From the NCBI GenBank assembly GCA_001599715.1, contig BCHU01000003.1:1488001-1552000 (forward strand): a DNA stretch of 64,000 nucleotides, written 5' to 3'. Both the position numbers and the translations under genes were made by a program. Below the pieces are notes generated by a model. The model had not been told where the DNA came from. It saw only the letters and a program-made list of their open reading frames with translations, and ran no database searches. Within the stretch, counting starts at the first letter, position 1. Each line of letters begins with the position of its first letter. Shown here in pieces: positions 12,162 through 23,510 of this stretch. The stretch is from Phaeotremella fagi (lineage: Eukaryota; Basidiomycota; Tremellomycetes; Tremellales; Phaeotremellaceae).

Positions 12162-12653
12162 TCAATCCTGCTCTTTAGCAATATCATAAACCGTCTTCTC
12201 CGAAAAACTTCGACTATCCAACAACAAACGAATCCTCTTAATCCTAGTATCTGCATTCTCTCTCAAAATCTCAGAAAGAATCTGTTCGTAGACAATCTCA
12301 CTCAACACTTTCGAGCAATCACACCAATCACCATTCTCACCTTCACCGCAAGCAACACTTTTTTTACCAAGTGAAACGGTAACCAGCTTCTTCGCAAGGA
12401 CACCTGAATTCTGCGCTGCTTTGAATTTCATCTTCAAATCTGAGAAGTCGTTGTTCCATGATTTTACTAATAAGTCTTTGTCGTTGTCTTTGGATTCGAA
12501 ATTGGATACAGCCGATAAGAAAGTTTCTCGGTGTTCACGATATTTCATGAGTTCGCGGAGGACAAGGGTGGCTGGGCACTCGTAGGAGGTGTCGATGGTT
12601 TTCACAGTTGACGGAGTGGTGTTCTTTGAGTTCGCGACGGGGCCTGTGCTCAT
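12162..12653 (-). CDS. Small CxC-family protein, copy A
   Basis: Unknown intronless gene of 163 residues; start ATG at 12653 (MSTGPVANSK). I recognise no domain. It shares a skeleton with the next three units to the right: a cysteine early in the chain (YECPATLVL, residue 26), a helix with YREHRETFL, a KSWNNDF tryptophan segment, a WCDCSK pair, and a charged C-terminal helix TRIKRIRLLL. The last matches VRLQRVLLAL in copy C. There is an insertion between the tryptophan segment and the CxC compared with copies C and D. No signal peptide or membrane segment is present, so a cytosolic or nuclear helical protein is likely. It may bind metal through the CxC and the first cysteine, but that is inference. 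Confidence 0.6.
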   Translation of the reverse strand: MSTGPVANSKNTTPSTVKTIDTSYECPATLVLRELMKYREHRETFLSAVSNFESKDNDKDLLVKSWNNDFSDLKMKFKAAQNSGVLAKKLVTVSLGKKSVACGEGENGDWCDCSKVLSEIVYEQILSEILRENADTRIKRIRLLLDSRSFSEKTVYDIAKEQD

Positions 12654-13086
12654 GTTGAATATCGATGTTTACGATTAGAAGGGGATGAAGATGGATACTG
12701 GGAATCAAGGACTCAGCCATCGATTTTCATGCATGCACCCTGTCCTTCCTTTAGATGTCCAATTTCTCTCCCCGCATCATGGAAATGAATGGACGACCTC
12801 CATCGGTAAAAGAAAAGGAGGTCATTTGACTGTATATGTACAAACTAGAAGACTCTGCTCCATTGATGAATGGTTCGTCATCGGCTCTAAATAAAAAGTA
12901 GTGAGTGAGCGCACTTATGATTGGAAAGATGACCTTGGAAAGTGTTGCGGATTTGACCAAGAGGTAATTCCCTTCGGTTACAGTATTGCAGAGAAAGAAC
13001 AGACGAGTTAGAAACAACTACATCCAGAACATCTACATATCCATATCAGCTAACGAACATAAAACTCCAACTTATCCCTATCTTTC
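12654..13086. other. Spacer between family copies A and B
   Basis: The 433 bp upstream of copy A should hold its promoter. Open frames on either strand here have no family features. Confidence 0.45.
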
Positions 13087-13518
13087 CTATTGAACTGTAC
13101 ATATATCCCAATTGGACTTCTCAACGTTGGAAGAAGACTGATCGGGGGTTTTACCAAATGCTTCTAAAAACCGATCCGTTCTTTCGTCTGATTCTACCCC
13201 GTCTAAGATAGCTGTCGTTGATGGTTCTAGGGAGACAGCCCCTTTTTTCTTACATGTACAACCCTTCTCAGTAGTTTCGATGTAATGGAGACTGACCATA
13301 TACCTTTGAGCAGCAGAGTTGGTTTTTTCATCGACGTTCACAAACACATTTATCGGAGTTTTTTCAGTCGAACATTTATCGGCAGCTTCGAACAATTCTT
13401 CTGCAGCGTTGCGCAATTGACGAGCAAAAATGTGTCTCAACGCACTGTTACACCAGTAGGTATGGCCCTTGAGCAACGAGTTTTCTGTATAGGTAGATGA
13501 AGTTGATGTGGTATCCAT
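13087..13518 (-). CDS. Small CxC-family protein, copy B
   Basis: Unknown intronless gene of 143 residues, start ATG at 13518 (MDTTSTSSTY). It has the early cysteine (TYWCNSALRHIF), a long helical middle, and the CxC block GCTCKKKG at about residue 92, closest to DCTCHQG of copy C and WCTCTDHGG of copy D. It lacks the tryptophan segment found in A, C and D, and its C-terminal helix is poorly conserved. It is the most divergent member, so its membership rests on position, size, lack of introns, orientation and the two cysteine sites. Confidence 0.55.
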   Translation of the reverse strand: MDTTSTSSTYTENSLLKGHTYWCNSALRHIFARQLRNAAEELFEAADKCSTEKTPINVFVNVDEKTNSAAQRYMVSLHYIETTEKGCTCKKKGAVSLEPSTTAILDGVESDERTDRFLEAFGKTPDQSSSNVEKSNWDICTVQ

Positions 13519-13844
13519 TTTCTATATTTGTTGAATTTGTGTTTGGTGGCGAACAGAGATGAACTCAGAAAGTATTCATAAAAATTTGCAGCTTTGTATA
13601 TCCCTCGGTGGGGTTATTGAAGACGGATTTGTTTAGTCGTCAAAGGTAGTACAACAAGGGACGTACGCTCTCCTTTTTTGATTGAGGAAGGCGTTTTAGC
13701 TCATTCACTGAAAACGTTCGAAGGAATGGCAAAAATCTCATCATGCTTGTCTTGACTTCATATTGCATTAGCATCCTTTCATGCGGCACTACTCAGTAAG
13801 CTTACGGTAATCTATTTCCAATTGACTGCATGCTGTCTACAAAC
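13519..13844. other. Spacer between family copies B and C
   Basis: About 326 bp upstream of copy B; no gene is seen. It probably carries the copy B promoter. Confidence 0.45.
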
Positions 13845-14270
13845 TCATAATGTTTTATCAAGTGTAGATGAAGTCTGAACACCCTCTGTAAGCTCCTCAT
13901 CCTTTTTATCCAACGCCAACAAGACCCGTTGAAGTCGAACATCCATCAAATACCTCTGTAGACTCACATCGACATCAGTATGTGCCATCAATAACCCATC
14001 AATAGTCCCACGTAGATCAGTACCCTGATGACAAGTACAATCTTCGTACTTATCCAAAGCAGTGGTGTATTCCTTCAAAGCGTCATTCCAAGTTTTGAAA
14101 AGTTTGAAAACATGTGAAGACGGATTTTGGTGGTCAGAAATGAAATCTTCACTTTCGTTTAACGATAAGACGTAGTTTGTTTTTGCAGTTCGATACTTCT
14201 CTATTGAGAGCAGGAATTGAAGAGATGGACAAGTAACTGAATGTCCAGTTCTTGTATCTATTTGAGACAT
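13845..14270 (-). CDS. Small CxC-family protein, copy C
   Basis: Unknown intronless gene. I chose the ATG at 14270 (MSQIDTRTGH, 141 residues) because it places the first cysteine (VTCPSLQFLL) about 15 residues from the start, like copies A, B and D. An upstream in-frame ATG at 14342 would add 24 residues with no counterpart. The protein has the KTWNDALKEY segment, DCTCHQGTDL 17 residues after the tryptophan, and the C-terminal helix DVRLQRVLLALDKK, which aligns with DTRIKRIRLLLDSR of copy A. No known domain is recognised. Confidence 0.6.
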   Translation of the reverse strand: MSQIDTRTGHSVTCPSLQFLLSIEKYRTAKTNYVLSLNESEDFISDHQNPSSHVFKLFKTWNDALKEYTTALDKYEDCTCHQGTDLRGTIDGLLMAHTDVDVSLQRYLMDVRLQRVLLALDKKDEELTEGVQTSSTLDKTL

Positions 14271-14559
14271 TGTCGTTTTCACAGAATGATTCTTCGTTTG
14301 AGTACACAATGTAAAAATTACAAATGTAAAATGCGAGTACACGGAACGGAGTTCGTGTTTGTTGAATGTACAAAGGAGAATTAAAGACTACATTACGTCA
14401 ATGAGTAGACTTGAAACAACTCAAAACACATCGTAGAATCTTTCTATCCTTCGAACTCCGTCGCTTTCCAGAACCAGAACCCAACTCAAAACAATCGTCA
14501 TCATCTCGAGTAGAAACTTCGCAGATGTCAGCAACGAGCTACAACACAGCCTATAAAAC

Positions 14560-14892
14560 TCAAAGAGACCTACCAAAAGCAGCAGCAGTCATCTCCCTCC
14601 TCCTCCGATTTCTAGCATCGATTTCAGATCCTAAATCACTCTTTCCACCATGATCGGTACAAGTACACCAACCAGAATCGCCAATTTTCTGATGACACCT
14701 ATAGAAAATTTGCCACGCTTTCGGCCAATCTTCCGAAGTATGTTTCCCAGTATAGATGTGTGAGGTATGATTTTGAATTTCTTTTTGTTCTACTGATAAA
14801 AGCTCGTCGTAGGCTTCCAGGTACTCTATTCATTGACAGCTGCTTTCGTGACCTAAAGACAAATTATTCGTTGATGGTTCGGAGCTGGACAT
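14560..14892 (-). pseudogene. Small CxC-family unit, copy D, with in-frame TGA
   Basis: ATG at 14892 opens MSSSEPSTNN and reaches the early cysteine (ESSCQ) at residue 19, but codon 21 is TGA (14832-14830). The same frame then continues with family features: IEYLEAYDELLS, EDWPKAWQIFY, GWCTCTDHGG (tryptophan to CxC spacing 16, against 17 in copy C) and a basic RNRRRREM end, stopping at 14560. There is no frameshift, only the one stop. It may be a recently broken copy or a stop read through. It has no room for an intron removing the TGA, since no GT donor lies close upstream in a suitable place. A possible donor (GTAGGT near 14576) could alter the C-terminus. Confidence 0.5.
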
Positions 14893-15079
14893 GATTATTT
14901 GAGGGAGTGACTGGACGACGAATTTTTTGTCGAAATTGCACTACTGTACTTCGCCACAGCCTTCGAAGTCGCTCCATCCTGCCTTCTGATAAACTTCCAG
15001 GAAGGATTCAAATCTACTAAATACATCTAAATTGAATCCTGTAAATAGTGTAATACAACACGCCACAACAGTAGAGGAA

Positions 15080-17775
15080 TCATCTCCAACACTCCTCTCG
15101 TCGTCGAAGTACCCCCTGTAATTCAATCTGCGACATCTCGACCCCAACACGTTCCTCGAAATTTTTCAAACCACCTTCAGAATCCGACCAAGCCGCCGCC
15201 ATCCCTTGAGAAAACGTCGGTAAATCACCATCATCTTCTGTTGGTAGACTAAGAATTCTCGATATCTTGTCTAAAGTCGACCAAGGTGCTTCTGGATGAA
15301 TCACGGTTTCTTCGTTATCCACAACTTTATCCAATCCCTCTCTAGCAGCTTGTCTCCAATCTTCTACCTCTCTCGCAAAATCTATACCCCCTTGGAGTGA
15401 GAATTTTGACCATCCTGAATAGACTGCTCGTTGGGTGATATGATTCGAGATGTGGGCTACTATTCGTCGGTAGAGTCTTGATATTGGGAGAGAGGGAAGT
15501 GTTTCTGCTAATGTGGTGAGATGGGTTGAGAATGTAGCTAGTGAAGTTACAAGACTGGTGTCGAGGTTGGTCTCAGTGTTCCTAAGTTGATCCCATCGTC
15601 TTGTGAGATGCTGTTTGAGATCGGTTTCAACTTCTACGGTGACATGACGAACTACCATGTCTTCTATTCTTGTAACGAGACTTTGATAACGTTCAATCAG
15701 AGGTTCGAATACGGAAACACCACCAGAACTCGCGGAAAGCTCCACGAAAAACTATGTCGTCAGTGTATTCACTGACTAATACTAACAATTTCATCACCCC
15801 ATATACAAAGGGCATTCAAGATCGACGTTGAGCTAGCATGGGCTTTACACAATTTCTGTAATCCAGCAGCACCACCGGTGAGTTTAGCTTGGTCGATGTT
15901 ACCACTACTACCGGACAAAGCACCTGGAACAGCACGAACGAAAGAAGAAGACAGCGTTTCGAACGCATCCAGCGATCCGGATACTCTCGAAAGATACGCT
16001 GCGAGGATGGGAAGTTGGATAGACGTCAAGAAAGGTAATTGGTACTGAGGTGATGGCAAGGGAGAATATCGATCTTGAGGTAAGCATTATTCACAGTAAA
16101 ACTCACCTGTGATTTGTTCAATCAACGATTTCACCTGTCGAGCACTGATCGTGGGTTTTTCCCCTTCGTCCACAATCGTCCAGGCATCGGAGGAGGATAT
16201 GATCGTATGCAGTTGACCCTCGGCGACTACAATCAGCTAATGTTTTCAATTGTAACCCACATTTTCTCTCTCCTTCCAGCCACTGTTGATACCAATCTTC
16301 TTCTCTCAGTAGTACACCTGCAAGGCCTTCCCATTGTAAATCAGAACCACTATATAGAGAAACGGACGAAAGGTCGAAACCGCCTTCACGGATGTTATCG
16401 TCAAAGATCACGGTTTGGTATATAGTATGAGCAAGTAAGGCAGGATGGGATATGAGTTTCGGTATTCGAGCTCGTAAGAAGGAGAGTAGAATGGGGAAGA
16501 GCAGCATGGTGAATTCTGACTGATTTGTTTAGTACTTTTCGTCAACGAAACATACCTGAACATCTACCGCAAATCCAGCTTTAGTGGTTAATGGTTGTAG
16601 ATAATCCTGTATGAAAGATTGGTGCTCGAAAATCTGATCCGAAATATGAGAGAACGCCCATTCAGGCTAAATGATGTAAGTGACAGTCGTCTTCTACTAC
16701 TCACCTTGTCGACCCTATTTGTGTTCTTAGCACCTTGAAAATGATACTTGAATCTTAGAGCGATAGGTCGAATCAAAGCTTGAAGGGGATATAGACCATC
16801 TCCAGATGTCCAATCTACAGGTGTGGTCTCACGGAGATTTTCACCCCTGGATGTCAGGTATAATTCTGGCTGATGTGACCTACTCTGATTGCAGATGAAG
16901 TAAATCCTGATACGCTCGTTCGAAAGCTCGTCTTTGTATAGGTGGTATCGAAGGGTACTCCACTTTTTGCGGCCATTTTATAGCTTCACTAGCTTTCAGT
17001 AGATCACTGTAACAGTCAGTGAATCGAGATTGTCAAGACCAACCTTGACATGAGACTCTTTAATTCGCTCCAAGTCTGATCTCTAATCTCTGTGATGAGG
17101 TTGATCAAAGTCAAGTCAGGTAACGACGATTTGGCAGTCTCAACCAGATTGTGAACAGTACGATAATGAGGTATAGCAGATACACGAGGTAAGGTAGACA
17201 AAGTTGTCGCGCTGAAAGCCATAAGCACCTCCACGTATACAGGTAATTAAGTAGACAAACCTAGAAACAGTTACACGCTCAAGTATCGTCACCCAGGCTA
17301 AACCAGCCTCAAGTCTTGAAAGCTCCGACTGAAGCGTTTGCATTCTGGCCAGGACGCTATCATCATTTGACAACTCCCCAATCAAGTTGGCTAGTTTGTC
17401 CGCTAACGCATAGCGTTCCAAAGAAAGTGATTGAGCAGATGAAAGAAAGGTTTGAAGTTTCTCTTGAGTCGTTTGTAGTAGTGCTGGAAGGGTCGATGAG
17501 GTTTTGGCGATCTAGATGAAATGTAAGAACAAGTGAAGCAGACTTTGTAAAACACTTACGTCGTCTTGAGCAGCAGCAGCTTGCTTCTCCCAATGTTCAA
17601 TCTCTTCATCGAGCGTCCTCTTCCTCCTTTTACTGGGGCCAGCTTGACTTTGCTCCCCAAACTGATCAACGTGGTTTTTCACCACTTGATTCAAGTGAGC
17701 CAAGTCCACTGGAGCTGTAGATGATTGTATTCGATCTAGAACTGACATGGACATTTGTGTGAGGATATTTGACAT
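15080..17775 (-). CDS. RINT1/Tip20-family vesicle tether (Dsl1/NRZ complex)
   Basis: Subunit of the ER-side tethering complex that receives Golgi-derived COPI vesicles. The start at 17775 gives MSNILTQMSM, then a coiled-coil N-terminus (LDEEIEHWEKQAAAAQDD). The rest, about 750 residues over some nine introns, is the helical-rod RINT1/Tip20 domain. Blocks include a GLAWVTILE motif near 17290, YPLQALIRPIALRFKYHF near 16750, EDWYQQWLEGE near 16280, PLPSPQYQLPFLTSIQLPI near 16030, and a C-terminal RILSLPT then MSQIELQGVLRRRE. A putative basic patch SKRRKR lies near residue 50. It is complete, with TGA at 15080. It is divergent from the next gene, only 180 bp away. Confidence 0.82.
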
Positions 17776-17955
17776 GAACTATGGTGTTGGCATTGTGACT
17801 ACTTTTGGGTGAGAACACGGAGATTGAATGTTGTCCGTAACAACAGCCAAAAAAGTCGAAAATTGCAGCGAGTGCTTCCAACGTCTTCAACACAGATTAC
17901 ATCACATCTTATCACACATACAACCTTCAGAACTCCCTGGGGTTAATCTCAGACC
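17776..17955. promoter_or_regulatory. Short divergent promoter
   Basis: The 180 bp between the RINT1-like and the mitochondrial-protein start codons must serve both genes. No specific element was recognised. Confidence 0.5.
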
Positions 17956-19083
17956 ATGGCATTCGGTATGATACTTCAGAAATCAGTTATCGTCGCTGGA
18001 CCCTCCAGAATCAGCTTCTGTCTACGATCTTCTCATGTCATTTCTAGACGATCTGTGTCCAGCTCTACCTCAAACCCACCCAAGAAAGGTAAACTACCCA
18101 CCACACCTCGCTCCTCACTACCTCTTAAACCTGTCAAATCACTTGCTCAACCTTCAACCTCAACATCCAAAAAGGAAGATCTCCCTACCCCTCCTCAAGC
18201 CTCTTTCGTGCAATCTCAACTCCCAGCATCATTTGCAAACTCTGCGTCATGGCCCTGGCGACCGATCACTTCTAATCGACCTGATTATCAAGAATTCGAA
18301 CGTGTAATATTCGCACGTCCTCTGACGATTCGACCAAGAATGTTATACTTCGTTCCAGCGATTTGGGTTGTTTTTCTTGGAGCAACCCTGTTCTCGATGA
18401 GTCTACCTGATCCTCCTCGACCTGAACGGGAAGATGGTAGCGATGAAAAGGAAGAACAGATAATGTAAGTTGACCTACGTATTTCTTAGTCCGAATCTGC
18501 TGACCAGGCATAATAGTAAAGACGAATACACACTGGAAAGTGTTGCTCGCACACTGCTGCCAGCGTTTTTGGTCGCTTGTACGACTGTGTTTTTTCTTAT
18601 TCCACTCTTTCCAACAAGATTGGTAACGCGTTTAGCACTTGTACGACAGACCCCACTTCCAGGTAAAGAAGGTACACCCAGTCAATTCCTTCGTCTCAGT
18701 CATGGTGGACATGTAATGGCTTCTGGCTCTTGGGCCGAACCAAGACGTTTAGAAATGAACGAAGTCGAGATAAATCTTCTAGGAACTGGGGAAGGTAAGT
18801 CGTTCTGCCTTATAACTCAACACACCGTTAACCTCTATGAATTCATTCAGTTCGATCAACTTACCTCAACCTATTTGTTCTTATCCCCCATGGCATCCTA
18901 TCACTCGATTCCTCTCCTTATAAAATGAATTTCAAATCTGACTCCGCATTCAAGAACACCGACAATGAAGTTGTTCTGTCGCTTTCTAGAATTGAACAGG
19001 TTTTTGGTAAAGTGAAACCTCGTTATCAGGTGGTGAAGAAGGAAGAGGTTGCAGAGGGAAAGGGGACGAAGCTTCAATCGTAA
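17956..19083 (+). CDS. Probable mitochondrial two-helix membrane protein
   Basis: Three exons (17956-18464, 18517-18794, 18851-19083) join in frame to 339 residues. The first 35 residues are basic, hydroxylated and amphipathic with RRSVSSST, which looks like a mitochondrial presequence. A Ser/Pro/Lys-rich linker follows, then a first membrane segment (MLYFVPAIWVVFLGATLFS, about residues 132-150), a charged acidic loop, and a second (TLLPAFLVACTTVFFLIPLF) ending in positively charged residues. The C-terminal domain is soluble (FLRLSHGGHVMASG, then VLIPHGILSLDSSPY). I do not recognise the family with confidence. A TMEM223- or respiratory-assembly-like role is conceivable from topology only. The annotation as mitochondrial is an inference. 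Confidence 0.7.
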
Positions 19084-19386
19084 TTAGATTCTTCTTGTCC
19101 TTGGAGCATGCATACATCCTAGCAGGACCTGTGTCTAGAAGCATTGCTGAATCTGATCAATCCGATTACTTGTGGAAATCGAAAAGACCAGCCAAAGTCA
19201 TCGGCCAACGGTCAACGCCACTGACGGGATCGACTAAAGAATACGCTGGCAACCTCCAATCTCAATCTCATTGTTGTCATCTATTCTCCATTACCATCTG
19301 TCAATTCAATTCGTATCGACCTCTAACAATCCAGGACAATCACTGTATACATCAATCCCCTTACATTCCATAAACTCACATCCAAA
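19084..19386. other. Promoter region of the Dsk2 gene
   Basis: The 303 bp between two tandem plus-strand genes hold the 3' flank of the first and the promoter of the second. A CT-rich stretch precedes the ATG from about 19300. No gene is seen. Confidence 0.5.
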
Positions 19387-21182
19387 ATGGCCGAAGAAGA
19401 TGCATCAACCTCCCTACCAGAAATCACAATGTACGTCTCCGTTGTTCACTTCCAACGACAACGTCATCCTTGTCCATGTACCTTCAATCCATCTCTCCGT
19501 CTCTGAAGTAACGTAACGGGAATCCATCACTGACTGTTGTAACAGAACTGTCAAGGGTCCCTCGGAATTGAAATTAACAATTACGATATCACCTTCCAAG
19601 ACCGTCACAGAGCTTAAAGAACTTATCGCCGCCCAAAGTGATGTTGAGAAGGATCGTCAAAGATTAATCTATTCTGGTAAGTCAATCTCAACTTCCCATT
19701 AGTTGTTGTTGTTACTAATGAAGTAATCATCTATAGGTAAAGTCTTGAAAGATGATGATCCAATTTCTCAATACAAAATCCAGGTAATTATAATTCACCA
19801 TCACAAGTCATTTCGAAGCTGATTACAATGCAGAATGGCCATACATTACATATGGTCAAAGGCGCCGCTAAACCAGCAACTCCAGCTGCATCATCGGGAT
19901 CATCAGCTGCAGCTGCACCAAGACTTCCTCAAATGGGGACTGGATTGAATGTCGGTGGAAACATCACAGACACAATAGAGAATTATCATGTAAGTTGGTG
20001 TACTGGACGATTTGGAATTTAAAGCTCACAATCAACAGGGGATGGCTGGATTCAATCCTTTCAACGAAATGCAGGGTATCAACAATCTCAACGATCCTAA
20101 TGCTGTAAGTGGAGATGGAATGGAGTCGTCAGAAATTGCTAACCTACGTTGTAGATGGCACAGATGATGCAGAATCCAGATTTCCTTAGAAGTATGTCGG
20201 AAATGATGGGTAGACCAGAAGTTATTGATCAGGTAGGTGTCTATCCATCCTGGGCAAATATTACACATATCCATTCATTTCTCCATATCATTTCTTACCT
20301 TATGACCCCGTAACTCAACACACCCTGACTCCACATAGATTATCGCATCCAATCCTCAACTGGCATCTATGGGTCCTCAAATCCGTCAAATGATGTCAAA
20401 CCCAATGGTCAGACAAATGATGTCGAATCCAGAATCATTACGAATGGTAGGTTCAAGATAAAATACTTACTCGTCGCATCGCTAATTTTCAACTAGATTA
20501 TGCAAATGCAAGCTGCGATGGGAGAAGGTGGAGCCGGAGCAGGTGGTTTCGGTGGTATGGGCGGTATGGGTGGAATGGGTGGTATGGGTGGACTTGGAGG
20601 AATGTTCGGTGCACCACCTACACAAAACACCGCAGCAGGAGCTACCCCCGAAAACAACGCATTCCCAAACTTATTCGCACCTCAACCCCCAACCGCCAAC
20701 CCAGCACCATCAACGGGTACACCCACGACCCCCTCTCCATCCACAGGTACAACTGGACAAACACCAGCTAATCCACTTGCATCATTATTCGGACAACCTG
20801 GTGCCGGTGGAGCTAATCCATTCGCATCACTTTTCGGACCTGGTGGAGCAGGTGCTGGTGCTGGTGCCGGTGCGGCTGGAGGTGCAAATCCATTTGGTGG
20901 AATTGATCCAGCAATGTTTGCTGGATTAGGTGGATGGGGTGCACCACCAGCTGCAGCTGCTAGAGATACGAGACCACCTGAAGAGCTATATGCCACTCAA
21001 TTAGGTCAATTGAACGCTATGGTGAGTCAACCGACATTTGTCAAATTATGTAAATTGACAAGTCGTAGGGCCTATGGGACGCAGCAAAGAACATCAGAGC
21101 ATTACGTTCAACAGGTGGTAACGTCGAAGCAGCCATTGAACTCATCTTCTCTGGTCAATTAGATCAACCAGGTTCTCAATAA
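19387..21182 (+). CDS. DSK2: Dsk2/ubiquilin, proteasome shuttle factor
   Basis: Carries ubiquitinated proteins to the proteasome. About eight exons give roughly 400 residues. The N-terminal ubiquitin-like fold (KTVTELKELIAAQSDVEKDR, then RLIYSGKVLKDDD and NGHTLHMVKG) occupies about residues 17-90. The STI1-type middle follows: NPDFLRSMSEMMGRPEVI and MMSNPMVRQMMSNPESLR, at about 20157-20450. A long low-complexity segment contains GGM repeats (20545-20610) and NPFASLFG-type repeats. The C-terminal UBA ends in LGQLNAMG across an intron, AAKNIRALRSTGGNVEAAIE and LIFSGQLDQP. Domain order UBL-STI1-UBA is the family standard. The glycine-methionine expansion is unusually regular. Confidence 0.95.
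20545..20610 (+). repeat. GGM coding repeats in Dsk2
   Basis: Near-perfect in-frame copies of a GGTATGGGC-like unit encode GGMGGMGGMGGMGGLGGM. A likely site of length variation. Confidence 0.8.
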
Positions 21183-21319
21183 TTTTTATCAGTTGAGACT
21201 CGAGACTTGGGAATCAGATTTAGATGTATATATATGCATGTTTATATGATGACCCGTAGATTATATGAAGATACCCATGAATACAACGACTTCCCCTCTA
21301 TAACAGACTGACCAGATAC

Positions 21320-23510
21320 TCATTTCGTCTCCTCCGTTTCAGGTGCTGTTCGAGCCTTCTCTTCAGCTTCAGCTAAACGTTTCGCCTCTGCTCGTTCCAC
21401 GCGTTCACGTCTTAATCTAGGACCATTCTTGAGGATCCAAAGGGGGATTGGGAGAGATAAACAAGAGATTCCAGTGAAGATGACGAATGTCCAACCTGAT
21501 CCCAGTTTTGTACACATTATTTGACTATCCGAAAATCTTAGCCAGTTTCACATATATAAGGACAGCTTGACTTACACAACACCAACACCTGCTGCTCCTA
21601 GGAGACATCTGACTAGGTTATACGCAGCAGTGGCGGCACCACCTTGACCTGGTAGAAGATCCACCACCAGTAGTGTACCTGAAGATATTTGTTAACATAT
21701 CTAAAATGAGTTACGGGGCTTCGAAAAACGTACTGGTATTTGAATGAGCGGCTTGACCGAAACCAACGAAGAATTGTAATACAACAGGAACAGCCAATGG
21801 TGCATGAGCTTGAAAACTCCATCCGACACCTAAACAAGCTGCGTGAAAGATACTATAACCAAGGAAAAAGGTAAGCATTTACCTTCTCATCAAGAAGGAA
21901 AACGAAAATAACATACACAAACCAATAAGGTAACAGAGCCAATCTAACTTTTTCCAAAGGGAAATCCAACGAAGCACTAGCAGAAGATTTCGGATCTAAC
22001 CCTAATCGACGTCTTTCATTTTGGAACATTCGATCTTGGAGTCGTCCATTGACTATTGTTGCGCACATGGCTCCCAGACCGTTAGGTAGATAACATAGCC
22101 CGATAGGAATTTGATCGAGATTATAAGTTCGTTCTAATAGTGTCGATAGGACTGTTAAGATCGAATATCCTTCGGTGTAGACTAATGATCCGAATAATAA
22201 TATTGCGGAGACGTCGAGGTTTTTAAGTAGGATTAACGATGCTAGGACATTGAATTTTCGGGGTTTGGCTAGGGTTTTCAATTCTTCTTCGGTGTTTGGT
22301 TTGACGTTTTTACGTAGGAGTTGGGAGGGGGTACAGTTGATTGGTGGGGGGTGGATTGAACCGTCTCCAACTATCGAACGTGTTGTTTCGGGAAAGAATC
22401 TAAACGTCGACAGTCAGTTTTTGTAGAGATAAGTTTTCCGTCGACTTTTACTCACAAAGCCATGGGAATCAAACATACTGCACACGCGATGGTGCAGAAC
22501 CAAAAGATACTTCTCCAGCCAAGTGTCGCAGCCAACACTCCACCAAGAACTGGTCCAACTGATAAAAGTAGCGTGTGAGTCGATCATATCATTGATTTTA
22601 AGAAGATTACTCACTGGAAGGACCTAACATTGCGCCAGATTGGAATATCCCAATAAAAGTACCTCGTTCATGTTGACTAGCGATATCAGCCATACATCCA
22701 GCACCGATCGCGATAACAGCAGATCCACCCGTGGCCTAACAAACCGAGTTATGTCAGTATTCCCCCTCAAAAAGTAAAGACAGAAAGAAACTAACTTGTA
22801 GAATTCTCAAAAACATCAATAGTCCAAACATACTAGTTGGACAAACCGCACTTCCAATATTAGCTACAAGGAACAAAGTCAAGGTAATCAGGTAAACCGG
22901 TCTTCGACCGTAGGAATCTGCCATCGAACCCCAAACACCAGGTGTGATACCTTGAAAGATCCTAAAACCAAATGACATCAACTCAAAAACCTAATTCCAG
23001 TGCGATAAGAGGACTTACATAAAAACTGTAACAGTCAAATTCATGGTTTCAGCGGGTACATCGAAAGATCTTGATAAAAGTGGGATAGCGGGTACGTAGA
23101 TATTCGAAGAGATCGGTCTGGAACGGGAAGTTAACCATCTGATTGAAGTTTTCCAAGATTCTAAGAAGGACATACGAGAAAAATCCAGCCAAGACACAAA
23201 GAGCGACTATCATCCATTTAGTTGATTTTTTGAAAGCGCTATAAGGTCTTTCCACAGGGTTCTCATGAGCAGTCACTGAAGATGATGCAGTTGGATTCGC
23301 ATCCCCTCTTTCCAAGTCTATATCCAATTCCCCATTCCCATCTACATCTACGGATTCTCGTTTAGATTCATCCTCGTGTGGTGCGGTTTGGTTGATATCT
23401 CTAGCTAGACCTTCGAGGGATGGTAGGATTTCACCTGTGGTCGTTATTTCACTGTGTGATTCAGATTTAGTGATTTCCCTATCGATAGCGTATGGGAGTA
23501 CAGTCGTCAT
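21320..23510 (-). CDS. MFS transporter, DHA1-like drug/polyamine antiporter type
   Basis: Proton-coupled exporter of the major facilitator superfamily, probably in the plasma membrane. The first true ATG is at 23510 (MTTVLPYAID). A hydrophilic N-terminus of about 95 residues with DIDLERGD precedes helix 1 (KWMIVALCVLAGFFS). The class signature loop between helices 2 and 3 is GSMADSYGRRPVYLITLT, and helix 4-5 carries FQSGAMLGPSVGPVLGGVLA, the antiporter motif C (GPVLGG). A central loop (PKSSASASLD) separates two six-helix halves. The tail is basic-acidic (RRERVERAEAKRLAEAEEK). The protein is about 590 residues over eight or so introns. The substrate cannot be read from sequence. It lies in the same orientation as, and downstream of, the fuconate dehydratase gene. 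Confidence 0.88.
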
